From: Flavivirga spongiicola
GTDB taxonomy: Bacteria > Bacteroidota > Bacteroidia > Flavobacteriales > Flavobacteriaceae
Length of the DNA stretch: 64,000 nucleotides
Direction of reading: 5' to 3'
NCBI RefSeq assembly: GCF_030540825.1
Contig: NZ_JAUOEO010000001.1
Coordinates: 3,423,001-3,487,000, forward strand
Part shown: piece after piece, positions 60,581-64,000 of the stretch
Layout of the letters: each line of letters opens with the position of its first letter
Numbering within the stretch: position 1 is the stretch's first letter
The notes under the pieces: generated by a model
Database searches by the model: none
What the model saw: the letters and a program-made list of their open reading frames with translations, nothing else
What the model was told of the DNA's origin: nothing
Program-made: the position numbers and the translations under genes

Positions 60581-63277
60581 ATGAAAGTTATGAAAAAACA
60601 CTACCTCAGACTCAGTCTTGCCCTTATTTTTATAATGCAATCGTGTATTAATAAGGATACTAATGTTGTGACTTCGTTAGAAGCCGAAAAGCATATTGAT
60701 AAAAAATTCATTCATGCCATGGTTAAATTAGAATCATTTCCGAAAAGCGGCAAAATAGAAGTGAACTCACCATGGATGTTATGGTCTCCAGTCGTTAAAG
60801 AAAAGAAGGGGTATAATACTTATGAGTTTAAAGAAGGATTTTTATATAGAGGAAGGGTTTCAAAAGATCCAGAATTTAAAGATGCAACCACGATGACTTC
60901 AGAAGCAAGAGAATGGAGTTTTTTTAATCCTCACCAAGAACTGAATTTGGGGACATGGTATTGGCAACATGCCGTTATTGACAAAAAGACTAATATAGAA
61001 ACTTGGTCTGAAGTCATGACATTTGAAGTCACGGGTGAAGAACGAAAATTCGTTTCTCCTCCTATTGGTCAGGTGATCAAAAATATACCACGAAACCATC
61101 CACGTGTACTTGCTACCAAAGATCAAATAGGTAAATTACCATTTCCTAAGAAGGCTGTGACTATATTTATTAATAAGATGGATGGTTTTTTGGGAAAAAC
61201 CTTTCCCAAGTCGCTGATATACCATGATGAAGCTGTCTTGTCAGAAAAAAGAACGAGCATAAATAAGGTAGATTACAATAGATTTATTGATAAACGAACC
61301 AAGGAAATTTATAGAGGACATAAATTTAGATTGGAGAGTATGCTTAAAGCTTATTTAGTGACTGGAGATGCGAAGTATGTAGAAGAGTCTTTAAGAAGGT
61401 ATTTTTACCTGAAGAAACAATATTTTGATATTGTAAAAAAAGGCGTTTCCAATGATTTTACAGATGGTTTCTATCTTAATATATTGGCTGGTATTTATGA
61501 TGTATGCTATGATTACCTTGAAGATGATGAAAAAGAATATATCAAGAAAACATTGATAGTATCACAGAAAAAAACATACCATCACTTTCTTCACAGAGCA
61601 GAGCATTACATTTTAGATAGCCACATGTGGCAATTTCACTTACGTACCTTTTTGGGGACGGCGTTGTCTTTAGTGCACGATGTACCAGAAGCTAAAAAAT
61701 GGGTAGAGTATATTTATGAAGTTTGGACGATGAAAGCACCAGTAGGTAGTAGAAATGATGGCGGGTGGTTTACTGGAAATGGCTATTTTGATGCAAACAA
61801 AGGGTCGCTTCTTATTATGCCAATAATAATGACTCGTATGACTGGAGTCAATTATTTTGATCATCCCTGGTATCAAAATGTTGGCGCTTATTTAGCTTAT
61901 ACAGCACCAGTAGGGCATATTGCCGGTAGTTATGGTGACAATGCAGATGTAAAAAAAGAGAATACCATGGATTTTGTAATGGCCTATGCTCACATTACAG
62001 GAGATCCTTATGCAAGGCAATATATTGATTTAGGAAAAAAATTAGGAACTCCAGAAACAAGAGGGATTCGAAAGGCATCCGATGAAGAAAGTAGATTACC
62101 TATGGGATTGGATGAGAACGGGAACCTGTTTTGGTATATGTACCAACCATTGCCTCTAAATGCTAAAAGGAATCATCAGACAGATTTTTCACGTAGCAAA
62201 GTTTTTGCAGATGTGGGAACAGTGACAACACACACTGATTTATTAAATCCTGATCGTAACTTGATGTTTTCCTTTAGATCGTCTCCATTTGGTATGGTAG
62301 GTCATTCACAAGCGAGTCAGAATACGTTTAATATCCAATATGGGGGAGAGCCCTTGTTTTTTCGAACGGGATATTATTCAAGCTGGGCAGATCATCATTC
62401 ATTACAAAGTTATAAGCATACACGTGCCCATAACGGTGTATTGGCTGATGGTATAGGGCAAGCCTATACAACAGAAGGATATGGATGGGTTGCTAGGTTT
62501 GCCACTGGTGAAAAGATAAGCTACGCCTTAGGTGATGCCAGTAATGCATATAATGGTACGATGAGAGACCAGCTTATTAAGATGTTTAAAAAATGGGATG
62601 TACATCATACGCCTGAAAATGGATTTGGTAACCCGGGAGTAACGCGTTTTAGAAGACATACTATGATGTTGGAAGATCATATTATTGTAATTTATGATGA
62701 ACTTGAAGCTAATAAACCAGTAACATGGTCATGGTTAATACATAGTAAAGATACATTGGCCGGAAGTGAAAATTCATATTATACGGAAAACAAAAAAGGT
62801 AAAGGAACACTTCATTTATATAATAGTAATAATGATTTGAAAAATACAGTTACCAATAAGTTTCATGCGCCAGCTGTGGATTGGTTAGGTAACGGTTGGA
62901 AGAGAGGAATAACATATAAGAATCATTGGCACGGAAAAACAGATACAGAGAAATTGCCCAAAACACGCTTTTTAGCCATCTTACAAGTTACAGCAAAAGA
63001 AAATGAATTTATGCCTATGAGTTATTTAGGGGGTGGTAAGTTACAGATTGATGGTTGGCAAATTAGTGTTGAGCTAGATGAAAACAAACCAGCTAGCTTT
63101 ATATGCAAAAAGGAAGGTGCTGGGGCGATAAGCTTTAATAATAGAAGTATTGAAATGAATGCTAAAAAGTATGTGCACCAAACTCCTGGGAGTACGATGT
63201 TAATTGAAATAATAAATGATAAGATTGAAAAGCAGGAGGTTATTGATACATTACCCGATGAAGTTATTTATTATTAA
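60581..63277 (+). CDS. DUF4962/heparinase II-III-fold protein (possible PL15-like exolyase)
   Basis: The protein has 898 residues with lipobox MQSC (about residue 22). The N-terminal beta domain (about 45-155, WMLWSPVVKEKKGYNTYEFK, WYWQHAVIDKKT) matches my recollection of DUF4962. Next is an (alpha/alpha) toroid (DSHMWQFHLRTFLGTALSL, GGWFTGNGYFDANKGSLL). A C-terminal heparinase II/III-type sheet follows (SPFGMVGHSQASQNTFNIQYGG and SYKHTRAHNGVLADG, with His residues in likely catalytic positions). This order resembles PL15 lyases used as exo-acting enzymes in glycosaminoglycan loci. The family assignment is tentative. Confidence 0.72.
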   Translation: MKVMKKHYLRLSLALIFIMQSCINKDTNVVTSLEAEKHIDKKFIHAMVKLESFPKSGKIEVNSPWMLWSPVVKEKKGYNTYEFKEGFLYRGRVSKDPEFKDATTMTSEAREWSFFNPHQELNLGTWYWQHAVIDKKTNIETWSEVMTFEVTGEERKFVSPPIGQVIKNIPRNHPRVLATKDQIGKLPFPKKAVTIFINKMDGFLGKTFPKSLIYHDEAVLSEKRTSINKVDYNRFIDKRTKEIYRGHKFRLESMLKAYLVTGDAKYVEESLRRYFYLKKQYFDIVKKGVSNDFTDGFYLNILAGIYDVCYDYLEDDEKEYIKKTLIVSQKKTYHHFLHRAEHYILDSHMWQFHLRTFLGTALSLVHDVPEAKKWVEYIYEVWTMKAPVGSRNDGGWFTGNGYFDANKGSLLIMPIIMTRMTGVNYFDHPWYQNVGAYLAYTAPVGHIAGSYGDNADVKKENTMDFVMAYAHITGDPYARQYIDLGKKLGTPETRGIRKASDEESRLPMGLDENGNLFWYMYQPLPLNAKRNHQTDFSRSKVFADVGTVTTHTDLLNPDRNLMFSFRSSPFGMVGHSQASQNTFNIQYGGEPLFFRTGYYSSWADHHSLQSYKHTRAHNGVLADGIGQAYTTEGYGWVARFATGEKISYALGDASNAYNGTMRDQLIKMFKKWDVHHTPENGFGNPGVTRFRRHTMMLEDHIIVIYDELEANKPVTWSWLIHSKDTLAGSENSYYTENKKGKGTLHLYNSNNDLKNTVTNKFHAPAVDWLGNGWKRGITYKNHWHGKTDTEKLPKTRFLAILQVTAKENEFMPMSYLGGGKLQIDGWQISVELDENKPASFICKKEGAGAISFNNRSIEMNAKKYVHQTPGSTMLIEIINDKIEKQEVIDTLPDEVIYY

Positions 63278-63384
63278 AGAAGCATAGGTTTCCTTTTTTG
63301 TTACAAGCCTCAAATAATTAAAGCTCTTTTTAATGATATTTAAGTATTATATTGATTAACACTAACATTTCATCGCGAAAAAGT

Positions 63385-63450
63385 AACATTTAAACCTTTA
63401 TAAAGAAACATTTGTTAGCACGTTTTTTTAAGCCCGCTCTTAAATTTACA
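63385..63450 (+). promoter_or_regulatory. Locus motif C (upstream of susC)
   Basis: AACATT (63385) and AACATT (63407) are 22 bp apart, with ACCTTTATAAAG between them. AAATTTACA lies at 63442-63450, 28 bp after the second half-site. It precedes the susC start by 26 bp, so TAAATTTAC is the likely -7 region. Confidence 0.8.
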
Positions 63451-63475
63451 GAATAAACTTTTAAATATAAATTTT

Positions 63476-64000
63476 ATGCAAAAGAAGTACAAAAACTTGT
63501 TTAAACCCTTAAAAGAAAAGTGGACTTTAGCTTTTTTTATTTTGTTTCTGGGATTTTCATCCTATGCACAGGAAATAGGGCAAATAATAAAAGTAACTGG
63601 AACTGTAACGGACACTAGTGGAGCACCCCTTTTAGGTGTGAATGTTATTGAAGAAGGAAGTACATCTAATGGGGGTACAACAGATTTTGACGGGAATTAT
63701 AATATAAATGTCAAAAAGGGTAGTGTTTTAACGTTTAGTTATATTGGTTTTTTAACTCAAAAGGTGACTATTGACACTAAATCAGTCGTCAATATTGTTA
63801 TGTCTGAAGATTCACAGAAACTTGATGAGATTGTTGTTATAGGATATGGTACTCAAAAGCGAAGAGACCTTACAGGTTCTGTTAGCTCGGTTGATGTTGG
63901 AGATTTAAATGTGGCTCCTGTAGGATCGGTAGATGGTGCTTTAGCAGGTCGTATTTCTGGTGTGCAAGTTACTTCATCGCAAGGTAGACCAGGAGCGCCT
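63476..64000 (+). CDS. susC: SusC-type TonB-dependent receptor (N-terminal part, cut by window edge)
   Basis: 175 codons are visible from ATG 63476. Signal peptide region FFILFLGFSSYAQ. The carboxypeptidase-like domain (GTVTDTSGAPLLGVNVIEEG, DFDGNYNINVKKGSVLTFSYIGF) and the TonB box and plug start (LDEIVVIGYGTQKRRDLTGSV, then GALAGRISGVQV) are those of SusC proteins. These act with a SusD lipoprotein to import oligosaccharides. A susD gene is expected just beyond the window. The promoter carries locus motif C. Confidence 0.95.
   Translation, partial: MQKKYKNLFKPLKEKWTLAFFILFLGFSSYAQEIGQIIKVTGTVTDTSGAPLLGVNVIEEGSTSNGGTTDFDGNYNINVKKGSVLTFSYIGFLTQKVTIDTKSVVNIVMSEDSQKLDEIVVIGYGTQKRRDLTGSVSSVDVGDLNVAPVGSVDGALAGRISGVQVTSSQGRPGAP

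Noticed and set aside
1..64000. CRISPR arrays, rRNA genes, complete insertion sequences
   Set aside because: No regularly spaced direct repeats, no rRNA-like tracts and no intact transposase were seen on either strand.

Overview
The window looks like a chromosome segment of a marine member of the Flavobacteriaceae (Bacteroidota). The DNA is AT-rich. The genes encode many lipoproteins with a Cys lipobox, a type IX secretion sorting tail, a SusC-type receptor and the methylmalonyl-CoA mutase gene arrangement of this group. Several promoters carry the Bacteroidota -7 element TAnnTTTG. No ribosomal RNA or CRISPR array was seen.

Layout. (1) 1-10.5 kb is a core region, all on the minus strand: a parA-type ATPase cut by the window edge, the two methylmalonyl-CoA mutase subunits with a lipoprotein gene between them, a DivIC/FtsB-like protein, uridine kinase, a c-type cytochrome, a PQQ-type sugar dehydrogenase and a TonB-dependent receptor. 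(2) 10.6-16.8 kb is an accessory patch beginning at tRNA-Pro(TGG). The first 62 bp of the tRNA region are duplicated around a small GIY-YIG nuclease gene. A tyrosine-recombinase fragment, a subtilase with a small neighbour, a divergent HxlR/NTF2-like pair with palindromic operators, decayed ORFs and an FRG-domain gene follow. (3) 16.9-26.5 kb holds housekeeping and accessory genes: M1 aminopeptidase, RhlE helicase, VF530-type protein, a GH63-like glycosidase, TrmL, an LRR protein and a GH20 hexosaminidase. (4) 26.6-34.2 kb is a full trp operon (E-G-D-C-F-B-A, minus strand). It is preceded by an attenuator whose leader peptide has three consecutive Trp codons. It is studded with REP-like palindromes, one group of which is translated inside trpF, and a second GIY-YIG gene lies between trpB and trpA. 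(5) 34.3-37 kb holds thioredoxin-fold and rhodanese genes.

(6) 37.1-64 kb is a large polysaccharide utilisation locus aimed at a sulfated uronate-containing glycosaminoglycan-like polymer, most simply heparin/heparan sulfate with possible chondroitin activity. It contains lyases resembling heparinase I (PL13), heparinase II (PL21, catalytic residues aligning at a constant offset of two), heparinase III (PL12), a PL8-type lyase and a DUF4962/heparinase-fold protein. It also has two S1 sulfatases, a GH88 unsaturated glucuronyl hydrolase, KduI, KduD, DUF4861 and DUF1961 proteins, a LacI regulator with a perfect palindromic operator, and the start of a SusC receptor at the right edge. The expected flow is lyase cleavage, desulfation, GH88 release of unsaturated uronate, then KduI and KduD.

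The most striking unexplained signal is a repeated upstream element in this locus. Two AACAT half-sites lie exactly 22 bp apart, followed after a nearly fixed 28-29 bp gap by an AAATT-type -7 box. It occurs before five transcription units and probably marks the binding site of a locus-specific activator not encoded in the window. Other leads are the GIY-YIG genes bracketed by tRNA or REP sequence, two MITE-like elements with matching terminal repeats, and fossil copies of GH88 and PL8 gene ends.
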